Assembly: GCA_023974075.1 (NCBI GenBank)
Contig: JAMFTG010000672.1
Coordinates: 41,001 to 105,000 of the forward strand
Origin: Chaenocephalus aceratus
Lineage: Eukaryota > Chordata > Actinopteri > Perciformes > Channichthyidae
Reading direction: 5' to 3'
Length of the DNA: 64,000 nucleotides
In this document: positions 46,563 through 56,929 of the stretch, piece by piece
Position numbering within the stretch: the first letter of the stretch is position 1
Layout: every line of letters begins with the position of its first letter
The notes under the pieces: generated by a model
Databases searched by the model: none
The model's input: only the letters and a program-made list of their open reading frames with translations
What the model was told of the DNA's origin: nothing
Program-made: the position numbers and the translations under genes

Positions 46563-47727
46563 ATTGAGCCAATGTATATATAGAAATATGTTTAGGCTTT
46601 TTAGGTCGATCAGCAGCTATGTGAACATCTGTACAAAAGTGAGGTAATCCATCCAGAAGACAACACTAACTTATACATGCCAGTGGTAATTGATTAAAAG
46701 ACTGACTGACAGAAAGACAGATGGACAGACGTTGGCTTTTTAGCCCGCGTCACACTGTCCCGAAATTGACACCAGATGGACAAACGAATACGGAATTGTG
46801 AATTTCGCACGAAGATGGCCCCGAACTTGGTCAACAGCCAAGCAACAGCCGAAGCAAGTACGGTGCCTACAGAAGGCCACACGATGGCACCCGAACCACA
46901 CATTCCGTCATGTTGTTTCCATAGCAACAACAACTTCCTGTCAACAGCGTAAACTCGCCTTCAAAATAAAAGCATCTAAATAAAACAGGAAGTTAACCTA
47001 AATTACATTTAAGATATGCAACTGCAACGAAAGTAACAACAACAATGTAATATCCTTTTCAGTTTCACAGAACACAAATTGGGTTTTTTACATAATATGT
47101 TTACACACGATTTTGTTGTGCAATAAATGGAATCTCGATGCCATCGTACTATAATACGATGGCTACACAACGGCATCGCGAGGGCTTCACGTAGTCGTGT
47201 TGCCTTTCTAAAACGATCGGGCAGCTTCTTGTTTCCTTCGTATTGTCTTCGTGAGGCCAAAAATGCCCGATGATCACACGAAGTAAAGACGAAGATGACA
47301 CGATATGACAAGATGCCCTCACGAAGGGCCTCACGAAGGGCAAAATGGACACACGAATTCAACACGAAAATGAACGTTCGCACGGTCTTTCTGCAATTTC
47401 TTGGCATGCCAAAGATTTTGCCACCGCTCACGAAGTTGCTGCCGGAGCCTGAGAACCTCCACCGGCGGTCATACGATGGCTTAAGATGCCCTCGATGTTG
47501 CTACGATCACAGCCGAATTTGAACATTTCCTTTATCGTGTGTCCATCGGGTGTCAATTTCGGGACAGTGTGACGCGGGCTTAAAGGATGTGCATTTGTTT
47601 AGTACACTAGAACAATAATACATTTAATTTCTATGCGCTTTTTTAATTGTATTTCCTTTTTATAAGTCCCTTAAGAGACCCGAGTACTCAGAGAGTGATG
47701 CACAAGTTACTCTTATAACATCTGAAC
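46563..47727 (+). repeat. Tandem segmental duplication, copy 2 (split by MITE)
   Basis: Collinear with copy 1: GAGCCAATGTATATATAG, CTTATACATGCCAGTGG, GATGGACAGACGTTGGCTTT, then after the MITE GTGCATTTGTTTAGTACACT and CTCAGAGAGTGATGCACAAG. Similarity seems to resume around 48097 (GGAGGTCTTTC, ACAGCAACATCAAAGC) after ~370 bp absent from copy 1. Confidence 0.8.
46743..47579. mobile_element. PIF/Harbinger-like MITE (837 bp) with TTA target duplication
   Basis: Long TIRs (~45 bp, about three mismatches) beginning GCCCGCGTCACACTGTCCCG. TTA lies on both sides (46740-46742, 47580-47582). A 3-bp TTA/TWA duplication is typical of PIF/Harbinger. The interior is non-coding; minus-strand ORFs at 47009-47431 lack transposase motifs. 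Insertion is confirmed by the unoccupied paralogous site in copy 1. Confidence 0.88.
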
Positions 47728-48205
47728 GCTGTTTGAGTTATTCAGCCAAAGGATCTGTAAGGACACCATGAAGCCAAAGAGCTCAAACTGGGGCTTAGCT
47801 TTATTCCAGCAGACACACTGAAAAGCCCCTCGTCCTCTTTTACACCACAGGGTTAATCCTCTACTCCCCATCTCCTCTCTTTCTGCTCTGTAAAGGTTGA
47901 ATAGCAATATATGGTTTATTTCAGAAGCCTCCTATTCAGCCCCCTGCTCCTTTACAAGCCTCCTCGCTGTTTTGAGATGTGTTGCAGCAGAGAGCCTGGT
48001 TCCTGAGGAGCAGAGGAGGGAGAGAAGGGTTTATTTCTGTCGTTCAGGAGGAGGTAAACAACAAATATTCCCTCAACCACACGACATCTGCTCTGTGACT
48101 TTCAGAAGGGGAGGTCTTTCTCAAAAACAGCAACATCAAAGCCTGGGACCGTGAATATTTCAACAGCAAGAGTGTGTTTTTTTTTATATTCTTAACAAAC
48201 CTAAC
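47728..48205. other. Non-coding stretch, no gene seen
   Basis: Includes ~370 bp with no counterpart in duplication copy 1, then sequence similar to 46320-46410. Nothing coding. Confidence 0.4.
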
Positions 48206-48451
48206 AAAGGTGGGAAGTAACTAAGTATTTACTCAAGTACTGCACTTCAGTACAATTTTGAGGTACTTGTATTCTACTTGAGTATTTCCATGTTATGCTA
48301 CTACTTCTACTCCACTACAATTCAGAGGTAAATGGTGTGTACTTTTACTCCACTACATATTAATCCCTTTAGTTACTTCACAGATCTGGATGAATGATGT
48401 GAAATATAACCAAGTGTTGAATCAGACTTTAGTTCCACCTGGAGTAAATCC

Positions 48452-48643
48452 ACCAGCTACCCTGCAGTCTACAAAGTACTTCAGACTAGCTGCACCTCCA
48501 CCAGCTACCCTGCAGTCTACAAAGTACTTCAGACTAGCTGCACCTCCACCAGCTACCCTGCAGTCTACAAAGTACTTCAGACTAGCTGCACCTTCACCAG
48601 CTACCCTGCAGTCTACAAAGTACTTCAGACTAGCTGCACCTTC
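48452..48643. repeat. 48-bp tandem repeat, exactly 4 copies
   Basis: ACCAGCTACCCTGCAGTCTA, CAAAGTACTTCAGACTAGCT and GCACCTCC make up the unit. The four copies are nearly identical. Period 48 is a codon multiple, so an incidental 92-codon ORF crosses it. Confidence 0.95.
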
Positions 48644-48824
48644 ACCAGCTTTGAGAACACTTTCATGATCAATCATTATAAAACATATATATATATTATT
48701 CTGAAATGGACCAATCTGCACAACGACTACTTTTACTATATTTTGATGATAATACTTTTCTACTTTCACTTGAGGAACATTTTGAATGCAGGACTTTTAC
48801 TGTAACAGAGTATTCCTACACTCT

Positions 48825-48942
48825 GAGTACTTCTACTTTTACTAAGTACAAGATCTGAGTACTTCTACTTTTACTAAGTACAAGATCTGAGTACTTCTAC
48901 TTTTACTAAGTACAAGATCTGAGTACTTCTACTTTTACTAAG
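48825..48942. repeat. 32-bp tandem repeat interrupted by a solo LTR
   Basis: GAGTACTTCTACTTTTACTA plus AGTACAAGATCT, about 3.7 copies. The array resumes at 49455-49570 after the LTR. The inverse array is at 60350-60640. Confidence 0.9.
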
Positions 48943-49454
48943 TGTAAGGGAATATTTCTGTCTTACTCCTAAGTGTCAAATAATAATTCTTCCTTACTCC
49001 TAAGATATTTAACCTTATTCTGTGTGTTGATATTTACGACCATCCCTGCTTCTAATCTCCCGAAAGGAATGTGATAATGCAGTCCTATGTTGATACTAGG
49101 TGTTATGGCCTGACCTGGTGGGCACAGGGGGGGTTTTACGACTGTGAGAACGCTGGCTTTCTAAGCTCCACAGATGTGAGAGACATCTCCTGTGTCTGCA
49201 GATGTTTACGCCCATCCCCAATATGTGGATTTGACTCTCTGTAAACTAGTTAAAGGGTCTACCAAGATGCGAGGCTGATCAGAATTGACATGGCAACCCA
49301 CCCGTGCAGTCAGAACCTTTGCTGCTGTGACTTGTGATATGAATTCTCCGGCCGTTGACTTGTAATAAACTACCAGTGTTTGACATCAAAGCTCCAACTC
49401 TCCTCGTGTCTCTCTGAATCCTGACTCTCCATTGCTGCAGAAGTTTCCCTTACA
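48943..49454 (+). mobile_element. Solo LTR (512 bp) with 5-bp target duplication
   Basis: Starts TGTAAGGGAA, ends TTTCCCTTACA, and is flanked by CTAAG at 48938-48942 and 49455-49459. It contains a TTGTAATAAACTACC polyadenylation signal about 100 bp before the end. Same family as 23003-23429. A 5-bp duplication fits Gypsy or retrovirus-like LTR elements; orientation follows the polyadenylation signal. Confidence 0.9.
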
Positions 49455-49577
49455 CTAAGTACAAGATCTGAGTACTTCTACTTTTACCCAAGTACAAGAT
49501 CTGAGTACTTCTACTTTTACTCAAGTACAAGATCTGATTACTTCTACTTTTACAAGATCTGAGTACTTCTCCCACCA

Positions 49578-50194
49578 AGGTATAAATATACTGTAAATGG
49601 TAATAGAAGCTAATACGTTAAGATGCAGAGGTTCACGATCCCAGAATAAAATAATGAAATGTTCTCCTCTCGTTATAATCCCTTCTGACAACTTCTTTGT
49701 ATATGTGTTCTTTCTCTCGGCCTCGTTGCGTCTGCCTGAGGCCAGTAAGACATCATACAGAAGGAATATCACGCACCATTGCTTCATAACTGCAATAAAG
49801 CCCAGATGCTGTTTCGTGTGTTGTGACAACTTTAATAAAGAATTTCCGAGAATAGAGACACGTGTGTAGGTGGGGAACAAAAGAGGACATCGTCTTGAAA
49901 GATCACGAGACGTCTTGTTCAGGTGCTTGGAAGTTAACTTCAGATAAAGTGACCTCTGGTTTAATCAGTTGTTAACGAAGTGGGGGCGGGAATGGACGTG
50001 TCATTAAGGGTAAATAAATCATGACGTGTTTCACGGTTATAATTAAGATGCTATGTACTGTCACTTTTAATGCTTCCCCTTCGGCTCACTCGCTAGTTTG
50101 ATTTTCCGTCAGACGTTACACAGTTACAGAACGTTTTTTAAGCAAATAATCAACTACAATTGTATTGCCGTTTGCAAGGGTGAGGGTGTGTTTA
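49578..50194. other. Non-coding stretch, no gene seen
   Basis: A 119-codon minus-strand ORF (49521-49880) extends into the 32-bp repeats and has no domain. Nothing else seen. Confidence 0.4.
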
Positions 50195-50380
50195 TTACAA
50201 TACAAGTTACTTGTTAGACGCTTTTATCCAAAGTGACTTCCATACTCAATACTGTGGACAATCCCCACAAGAGCACTTTGGGGTGAAGTGCCTCAGGGAC
50301 ACAACGACATGCTGACTGCAGTGGGGTTTGAACCCCCTGATCCAAACACCTACGCACAACCCACTGCGCCACACGCCTCC
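50195..50380 (-). mobile_element. tRNA-derived SINE
   Basis: On the minus strand the head has an A box TGGCGCAGTGGG (complement of 50360-50371) and B box GGTTCAAACCC (complement of 50324-50334), 25 nt apart, as in a tRNA. A central body (CACTTCACCCCAAAGTGCTC) and a tail AAGTCACTTTGGATAAAAG follow. The tail resembles the 3' end of the minus-strand LINE at 54237-56160. A relic, with possible Pol III internal promoter. Confidence 0.82.
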
Positions 50381-51102
50381 ATATTGTTTATATTGTTGCA
50401 TGGAGAAGAGGGGGCTTGAAAATCATTTTAGAGACAAGAGAGGGGACTGGAGAAAAGGTTTGGTAAAGTCTGACGCTGAGGGAAAGCCAGTTGTTTTTGT
50501 CATTTCAAAGCATGACTCAACACGAGTAGACATTGTGTTTTAAGGGCTGACAGTGTGGATGTATGAAAGCAAGGATAGGTAACTATTTGAGCTTGAAATA
50601 AAAGGATTTAATTTACCATTTTTAAAGCGTCTGACTTGTAATAACAAGTAGACATCTCCTAATTGAGTTGATCTTCATGTTTTCCCCTCTGAGTACTTAT
50701 GGCAATGAGACTATAAAAGAACACTGACGGACTAGAAAATGGAAACGGAGGAGAGCGACACAGAAAACAGCCGCTGGAGAGGAGTGAATATCAGAAAGGC
50801 TTTTAGTCGTTATCAAGAGCTTTGTGAAATAAAAAGGCTGCAAGACAGACATCAAGCCTTTTTGCTGTTAATACAAATAACAACAATACATGTTATTATA
50901 GAGCTTTTCCTGGTGCTCAAAGCGCTTTACAGGCAAGTAAAGACATATAACAACAACTAGTAATACATATTAGCTCGCTTACTGTGTGTCTGTGTTGTTG
51001 CACTTGCTTAATGTTCAAAATGTCATCACTTTTTCATATCAGTTTAGCCTGTTAGACATACATGAGAACTAGTCTTAGTTTGCGTATGAATTCAAGAGTT
51101 AG
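50381..51102. other. Non-coding stretch with a short LINE-like tail
   Basis: TATTATAGAGCTTTTCCTGG near 50892 and AAAGCGCTTTACAGGCAAGT near 50920 resemble an inverted L2-type tail. The 73-codon ORF at 50739 has no recognised domain. Confidence 0.4.
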
Positions 51103-51420
51103 TCAATCAATCAATCAATGTTTATTTATAGCCCAATATCACAAATGTTACATTAGTCTCAGTGGACTTCACAGTGTGTACAGAATATCAGTATGACAAT
51201 ACGACACCCTCTGTCCTTAGACCCTCTGTCCTCAGACCCTCTGTCCTCAGACCCTCTGTCCTTAGACCCTCTGTCCTCAGACCCTCTGTCCTCAGACCCT
51301 CTGTCCTCAGACCCTCTGTCCTTAGACCCTCTGTCCTCAGACCCTCTGTCCTCAGACCCTCTGTCCTCAGACCCTCTGTCCTTAGACCCTCTGTCCTTAG
51401 ACCCTCTGTCCTTAGACCCT
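51103..51420 (-). mobile_element. LINE 3' tail with 15-bp array, minus strand (interrupted)
   Basis: (TCAA)n then ATGTTTATTTATAGCCCAAT, CAGTGGACTTCACAGTGTGT, then ~14 copies of a 15-bp unit (ACCCTCTGTCCTCAG or CTTAG). It continues at 52149-52197 (TTAGACCCTCACATCGTACA) beyond an inserted MITE. Confidence 0.85.
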
Positions 51421-52148
51421 GATCCCACCAGAAGCGTCTGCCCTGCGCTGCGCTGCGCCGCGCTGCGACCTCCTCCTGCGACCTCCTCCTGCGACCTCCT
51501 CCTGCGTCATAACCCTAGGCGCGTTTCAAAACGTTGCGGAAGCGGAGCGTCGTGTGTGCAGCCTCGCAGATTTTGGAATATTTCCTGGACATTTGTACTT
51601 CTACAAGTAGTAGGCTACGTAGTTAAATGGTTTATGTTTGTGTCTGTTTAAATCGTGTTTATTGTTGTTATTTCCTATGTTGTTGTGTTGTAGACTACAG
51701 ACACAGTTAATAATAATTGTAATATTCCAGTTATAAACGACATCAATCAAAGATGTGTTGCTGTATTTTAGTGGTAAAAAAAATATGCATTCATCATCAT
51801 AATTATTCTATATATATAATTTACAGTGCCTGTAAACCGGAGGAGAACGCTGGCATGTATTCTCCTACTTGAAAGACGTTGGTGGGGGGGAGGAGAAGGA
51901 GCCGGTTTTGGGTGCACCCCCTCAACCAGCAAAGCAGACAACAAGGTGATTTTCATCACTTCCTGCCTGCGCCGCGCCAAAAATAGGATTCATCCTATAT
52001 TTTAGAAATTCCTTGCGGCGAGGAGCTTCTGGGACGCTTCGAGCCGCAGCGCAGCGGGTCTGGTGGAATAGCACCCATTGACTAGAGTGGCCGCGATCGC
52101 TAAAAACGCCGCAGCCGCAGCGCAGACGCTCCTGGTGGGATTAGGGGG
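51421..52148. mobile_element. GC-rich MITE (728 bp) inserted in a LINE tail
   Basis: Left GATCCCACCAGAAGCGTCTG and right CAGACGCTCCTGGTGGGATT are inverted with one mismatch in the core. TTAGACCCT precedes (51412-51420) and follows (52149-52157), a possible 8-9-bp duplication, although the host array naturally contains this string. Non-coding. CTGCG-rich arms. Confidence 0.75.
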
Positions 52149-52197
52149 TTAGACCCTCACATCGTACAAGGAGAAACTTCCAGAGGAAACCCACAGT
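52149..52197 (-). mobile_element. LINE tail continuation
   Basis: Resumes the element at 51103: TTAGACCCTCACATCGTACA then AACTTCCAGAGGAAACCCAC. Confidence 0.75.
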
Positions 52198-53303
52198 TAG
52201 TGAGGTCAAAGTTTGACTTTTGATCACCAAACTCTAATCAGTTCACCTGATGGACATTTGGGACACATCTGAAGAAAATTACCTCCAAGCCGATTTGCAA
52301 AAATACTAATCCAATCCTGTAGCTTAACCTGTTAACCCCCGAGCCTGTTTTTCAGGTCTCAGGCTCGAAAAAGACATTCCCAGAACAAATGACCATATCT
52401 TCTCTTCTAAAAGGGGAACATTAATAATCTGTTTTCTCAAAGCAAGGATAAACCTGTGAGTTGGATGTAGAAGAGTCAGAATCAATATAGATGTTTTTAT
52501 TTTAAAGTAAATTCAGATTGAACACAGTAAAACAAATTAAATTATAGTGTCCGTCCAAAAAACATTACTTATAGTGAAAACCACCCTCAGATGATGGGAT
52601 AGTACTAAAAGCTTTAGGAATCCAAACTATAACATATAAGTACCCTGTGTCAAGATTGATGCAAAACAAGTGACATTTGACCTTTTTGGAGAGATTTAGC
52701 AAAATAAAACACTTCTGGGGTCGTTTGGGTGGATTTGCCGTATCTCTGGAACCCATTGGTCGATTTTGGTGATTGACACCTCCTTTGAACCGATAGAGCC
52801 AATGGATTCGAGGGGGATGTTCCTCAATCCATCTAAACATTACCATTGGTGAATGAGTGATGCGCACGCAGGTTGCCCAAACCGGAAGCTCTACGCTCTG
52901 GAAACTAGGCTTATTGCCATAAATGATGGATTATCAGTAATCCTTTCAAAGTGACACAGAGACAGACGGTGGTGTGAACGCCACTGTCTTAAAAAGTGAC
53001 ATTATAAAATAAAAGTGAAGTTATAATATAACATTTGACATCATGAAAAAGTCATCTCATGGGAAAAATACCGATTGGGAAATAAAAACAGACTTTAAAA
53101 ATATGATTTGGCAAAATGAAATAGAGCTGCTTTTTACTTTTAGGTTTTAAGTTTGAATGATTCAAGTCCAGGCAAGAGTCCTTTCTGTACATTTTATTCC
53201 TACAAAATGTTAACACTCGTTCCCTGACTCTTTCCAGTGGTCTCTTTGTGGTAAATACCATAATACAACTTCAAAATAAAAGCATAAAACTACTTTAACT
53301 TAC
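52198..53303. other. Non-coding stretch, no gene seen
   Basis: AT-rich, with a 100-codon minus-strand ORF (52565-52867) lacking a recognised domain. No repeat ends seen. Confidence 0.4.
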
Positions 53304-53307
53304 TTAA

Positions 53308-53917
53308 AGGTCACCTATCATGCTATTTTTAGGCAATAGCACAGGTCTCAGATATATACAAATATATAAAACACATGTCTATGAAGTGTTTTGCTCCAAA
53401 TACCAAACAGATAACCCATTCTAGCCACGCCTCATATCCCTCTATTTCACTTCCTGTTTCTAAAGTGCTGATTTGGGTATAAAGCTTTAAAGAGGAGGGG
53501 TCTGAGCTCACGCGGGACCCGGCAGCTACCGTCAAAACTAAATGCTGCCGTGATGAAACGCCATATCATGGATTATCAAGGATCTGAAAACAGTCTGGAG
53601 CTCAAAGGCTTTCTCTCTCGCCGGTTACACCACAAGGTGAGGTCCTTTCTACTTCCTGCTTCTTCACACACATGCTCTCCAGCACAGGTTAGCTCTGAGT
53701 GTTAGCGATGCTAATGTAAACACCGACCATATTACGTCCAAAACAGTCGGGCATTGTTTCTGATAGCAACTTTCTGATTGGGCCGTGGGTCCACATTTCA
53801 GATGTTACGTCATATCGGACGCAAATCTGGATCAGCTCCGTTGTTCCCCTTTTTAGAGATTTGGGTACGGAGGAAAAGAGAGAGGGTTTTATTTTCTGAC
53901 GCTGCGTGAGTTCCCCT
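53308..53917. mobile_element. TTAA-flanked MITE (610 bp)
   Basis: TTAA at 53304-53307 and 53918-53921. Ends AGGTCACCTATC and GAGTTCCCCT give only a short, weak TIR. The left end is very like the MITE at 6824 (AGGTCCCCTATT), and the CAGGTCTCAGAT block is shared with 6861-6872, so the two are related. Confidence 0.65.
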
Positions 53918-53921
53918 TTAA

Positions 53922-54236
53922 ATAATAACACTAATAATAAATGTACTATAAACAAAAACAGCGAGAAAATAAATGTTTAACTATCAATAACATCAATCAA
54001 AAAGATAGCTCAAACTATTATTATTATTTAATGTGGATTTCTTGGTGTTTACGAGAGGTGCAGTATTTGAAATGTGCCTCTCATGTTGATGTAATACAAA
54101 GATAATATTACAAATGAAGATGTATTTCCTAATAAGGTGCAGCATGAATGAAAGTTAAACCAGGTGTTACCGTGAAAGCTTCTCCTCATGTGTGTGTTTC
54201 AGAAAATAAGAATGATGTTTTTCATGATTTCTACTA
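53922..54236. other. Non-coding, AT-rich
   Basis: ATAATAA low complexity; nothing recognised. Confidence 0.4.
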
Positions 54237-56160
54237 AACATTACATTACATTGCATTTAGCTGAGGCTTTTATCCAAAGCGACTTACAATAAGTGCGTTC
54301 GACCAACAAAATACAAACTTGAAGAAAACAGAATCATAAAGTACATCAGGTTTCATAGAGCAAAAACATTTCAAGTGCTACTCAACTGGCTTTAGATAAG
54401 CCAGTCCTTTATTAGTATATAAGTGCTTTGTTAATAGTTCTATCGCTCGAGGTGGAGTCGAAAGAGATGAGTTTTCAGTCTGGAAGGTGTGTAAGCTTTC
54501 TGCTGTCCTGATGTCAATGGGAGCTCATTCCACCATCTTGGAGCCAGGATAGCAAACCCACGTGTTTCTGATGATGGGAACTTGGGTCCCCCTCGCAGCG
54601 AGGGTGCAGCGAGCCGTTTGGCTGATGCAGAGCGGAGTGCACGTGCTGGGGTGTACGGTTTAACCATGTCCTGGATGTAGGAAGGGGCAGATCCATTCGC
54701 AGCATGGTACGCAAGTACCAGGGTCTTGAAGTGGATTCTAGCAGTTACCGGAAGCCAGTGGAGGGAGCGGAGGAGCGGCGTGGTGTGGGAACATTTAGGA
54801 AGGTTGAAGACCAGACGAGCCGCTGCATTCTGGAGGAGCTGCAGAGGTCGGATGGCACATGCAGGTAGACCAGCCAGGAGGGAGCTGCAGTAGTCTAGGC
54901 GTGAGATGACGAGAGCCTGGGCCAGAACCTGCGTGGCTTTCTGGGTCAGCTGGGGACGCATCCTCCTGATGTTGTAGAGCGTGTATCTGCAGCAGTGGGT
55001 TGGAGCAGCGATGTTTGCAGTGAAGGCCAGGTCGTTATCTAGGGTCACACCCAGATTCCTTGCAGTCTGAGTCGGGGAAACAACAGAGGTGCCGATGTTG
55101 ATAGTCAGGTCAAGAGAGGGACAATCTTTTCCCGGAAGGAAAAGCACTTCAGTCTTGTCAAGGTTGAGCTTGAGGTGATGAGCGGACATCCACTGAGAGA
55201 TGTCAGCTAGACAAGCAGAGATGCGTGCGACCACCTGGGTCTCTGAGCGGGGGAAGGACAGAATTAATTGGGTGTCGTCAGCGTAGCAGTGGTATGAAAA
55301 ACCATGCGGGCTAATGACTGATCCGAGCGAGTTTGTGTACAAGAAGAAGAGGAGGGGACCAAGAACAGAGCCCTGAGGGACCCCTGTAGTTAATTGACAA
55401 GGGTCGGACTCGGACCCTCTCCAAGTTACCCTGTAGGTGCGGTCTTTGAGGTATGAGGTGAGGAGGGAAAGTGCAGAGCCTGATACTCCAAGTTCTTGGA
55501 GAGTGCGAAGGAGGATCTGATGGTTCACCGTGTCGAATGCAGCAGACAGGTCCAACAGGATGATGACAGAGGAGAGGGAGGCTGCTTTGGCAGTGTGCAG
55601 TTCCTCAGAGACAGCAATGAGAGCAGTTTCTGTGGAGTGACCTGCCTTGAAACCAGACTGGTGCGGATCCAGAAGGTTGTTCTGATGGAGATAGCAGGAG
55701 AGTTGTTTAAAGACGGCGCGTTCAAGTGTTTTAGACAGGAACGGGAGGAGAGAGACAGGCCTGTAGTTTATAACATCAGACGGGTCGAGAGTGGGTTTCT
55801 TTAGGAGAGGGTTTACTCTTGCCTCCTTGAGACTGTTTGGAAAGTGACCAGAAGTTAGAGAAGTGTTGATGAAATGGGTGAGAAACGGTAGAATAATCGG
55901 GAGCGATAGTCTGAAGGAGGTTTGAAGGGATAGGGTCCAGAGGACAGGTGGTAGGGCGGGCAGAGGTAATGAGGGTAAGAACCTCGCTTGGAGAGAGAGG
56001 GGAAAAGGAGGTCAGTGTGCGGGTGAAAGGAGGGTCAACAAAGGGGCTTTGGGGGGGTCCAGGAGGGAGGAGAAGATGGAAAATAGTTTTTTGGGATTGG
56101 AATAGGAAGATTGGATCTAATCTTGAAAACAGTGTATTTATATGACTTTGAGGTTTCATT
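54237..56160 (-). mobile_element. CR1/L2/Rex1-group LINE, 5'-truncated, minus strand
   Basis: Tail on the minus strand: GTAAGTCGCTTTGGATAAAA, CAGCTAAATGCAATG then a short (TAATG)n. Coding sequence occupies 54440 to about 56150. The endonuclease domain is missing. One frameshift near 55895 separates an upstream piece (PLDPIPSNLLQTIAPD) from the main reverse-transcriptase frame. Confidence 0.92.
54440..55894 (-). pseudogene. LINE reverse transcriptase, ~485 codons without a stop
   Basis: In N-to-C order: INYRPVSLLPFLSKTLERAV, HQSGFKAGHSTETAL, LDLSAAFDTVNH (first catalytic Asp), GVPQGSVLGPLLF, YHCYADDTQL (catalytic YADD), HHLKLNLDKTEVLF, ARNLGVTLD (thumb), LDYCSSLLAGLP, LQNAAARLVFN, LHWLPVTARIHFKTLVLAY and a C-terminal KTHLFRLHLE. 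All core RT blocks are present with catalytic aspartates intact. The copy cannot move because the N-terminal endonuclease is missing, so I call it a pseudogene, but decay is slight. It encodes no host function I can infer. Confidence 0.88.
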
Positions 56161-56672
56161 GTTAAAAGGCATGGTGATTAAAACATTTAACATGATGTGT
56201 TATTCACCATTATAGTTCTCTGTAATCATACACTTACACGCCCTCCTGTTTTCATTTCCCTTTACGTGCTAACGAAGCCTCCCGTTTCATTGTGATTTTC
56301 ATTAACAGGCAAAGTGGTCTGATTGTGTGTGCTGTATTCTCCTCACAGGTGACTCAGGCTCCTCCTGTGGAGACACAAGCACTTTAAAACCTCTCCGCTT
56401 CTTCTTGTTGTTGAATGAAAGGACTTATTAGCACCCTGAGGTCTGTTGTCTCTCTCACAAAAAAAACAGCGAATACATGTCTTTTAGTGGAGCTTTGTAA
56501 AAAAAATTAAAATGGGTGATTTCAGTGTTTTCGTCATTTCAGGGAACGGTGACAAATGTGGTGGGGAAATAATTTGTTTATGTGAGTGCTATAAATGCCT
56601 TGGAGAGACTGGTGCCACATCTCACATTTCACAAAAGAGCAAAAAGTGATGCATCACACCTATTCCCAGACA

Positions 56673-56673
<1 letters not shown>
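56161..56673. other. Non-coding stretch, no gene seen
   Basis: AT-rich; nothing recognised. Confidence 0.4.

Positions 56674-56748
<75 letters not shown>
56674..56748. repeat. (CA)n microsatellite
   Basis: About 37 uninterrupted CA units. Confidence 0.97.
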
Positions 56749-56749
<1 letters not shown>

Positions 56750-56929
56750 TATCGACCAGAGAAAAGAGTCTGACGTCAAACCCTGCAGACCCATTCACAA
56801 CCTCTCCCTCTCGTTCCCATCCCTCTCTCTTTGCCAAGCCTCTGACAGCCCGAGTTAAAGAGCACACTGATTGGCTGTCGGTAACAAATGGAGAGCAGCT
56901 GCTGAGTCTTCAGGGGACAAACAAACGGA

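Larger units (their letters stand above)
48206..49577 (+). repeat. Dispersed repeat ('tacttgagtatttcc' family), longest copy, split by an LTR
   Basis: Starts GGTGGGAAGTAACTAAGTAT and ends GAGTACTTCTCCCACC, so its ends are weakly inverted. Inside are a 48-bp array, the CTGAAATGGACCAATCTGCA block, a 32-bp array, and a solo LTR inserted in that array. The arrays differ between copies (10222 has one 48-bp unit). Confidence 0.75.

Noticed and set aside
50739..50957. 73-codon ORF downstream of a TATAAAAG string (METEESDTENS..)
   Set aside because: No domain recognised; its 3' half runs into a LINE-like tail. Insufficient support for a gene.
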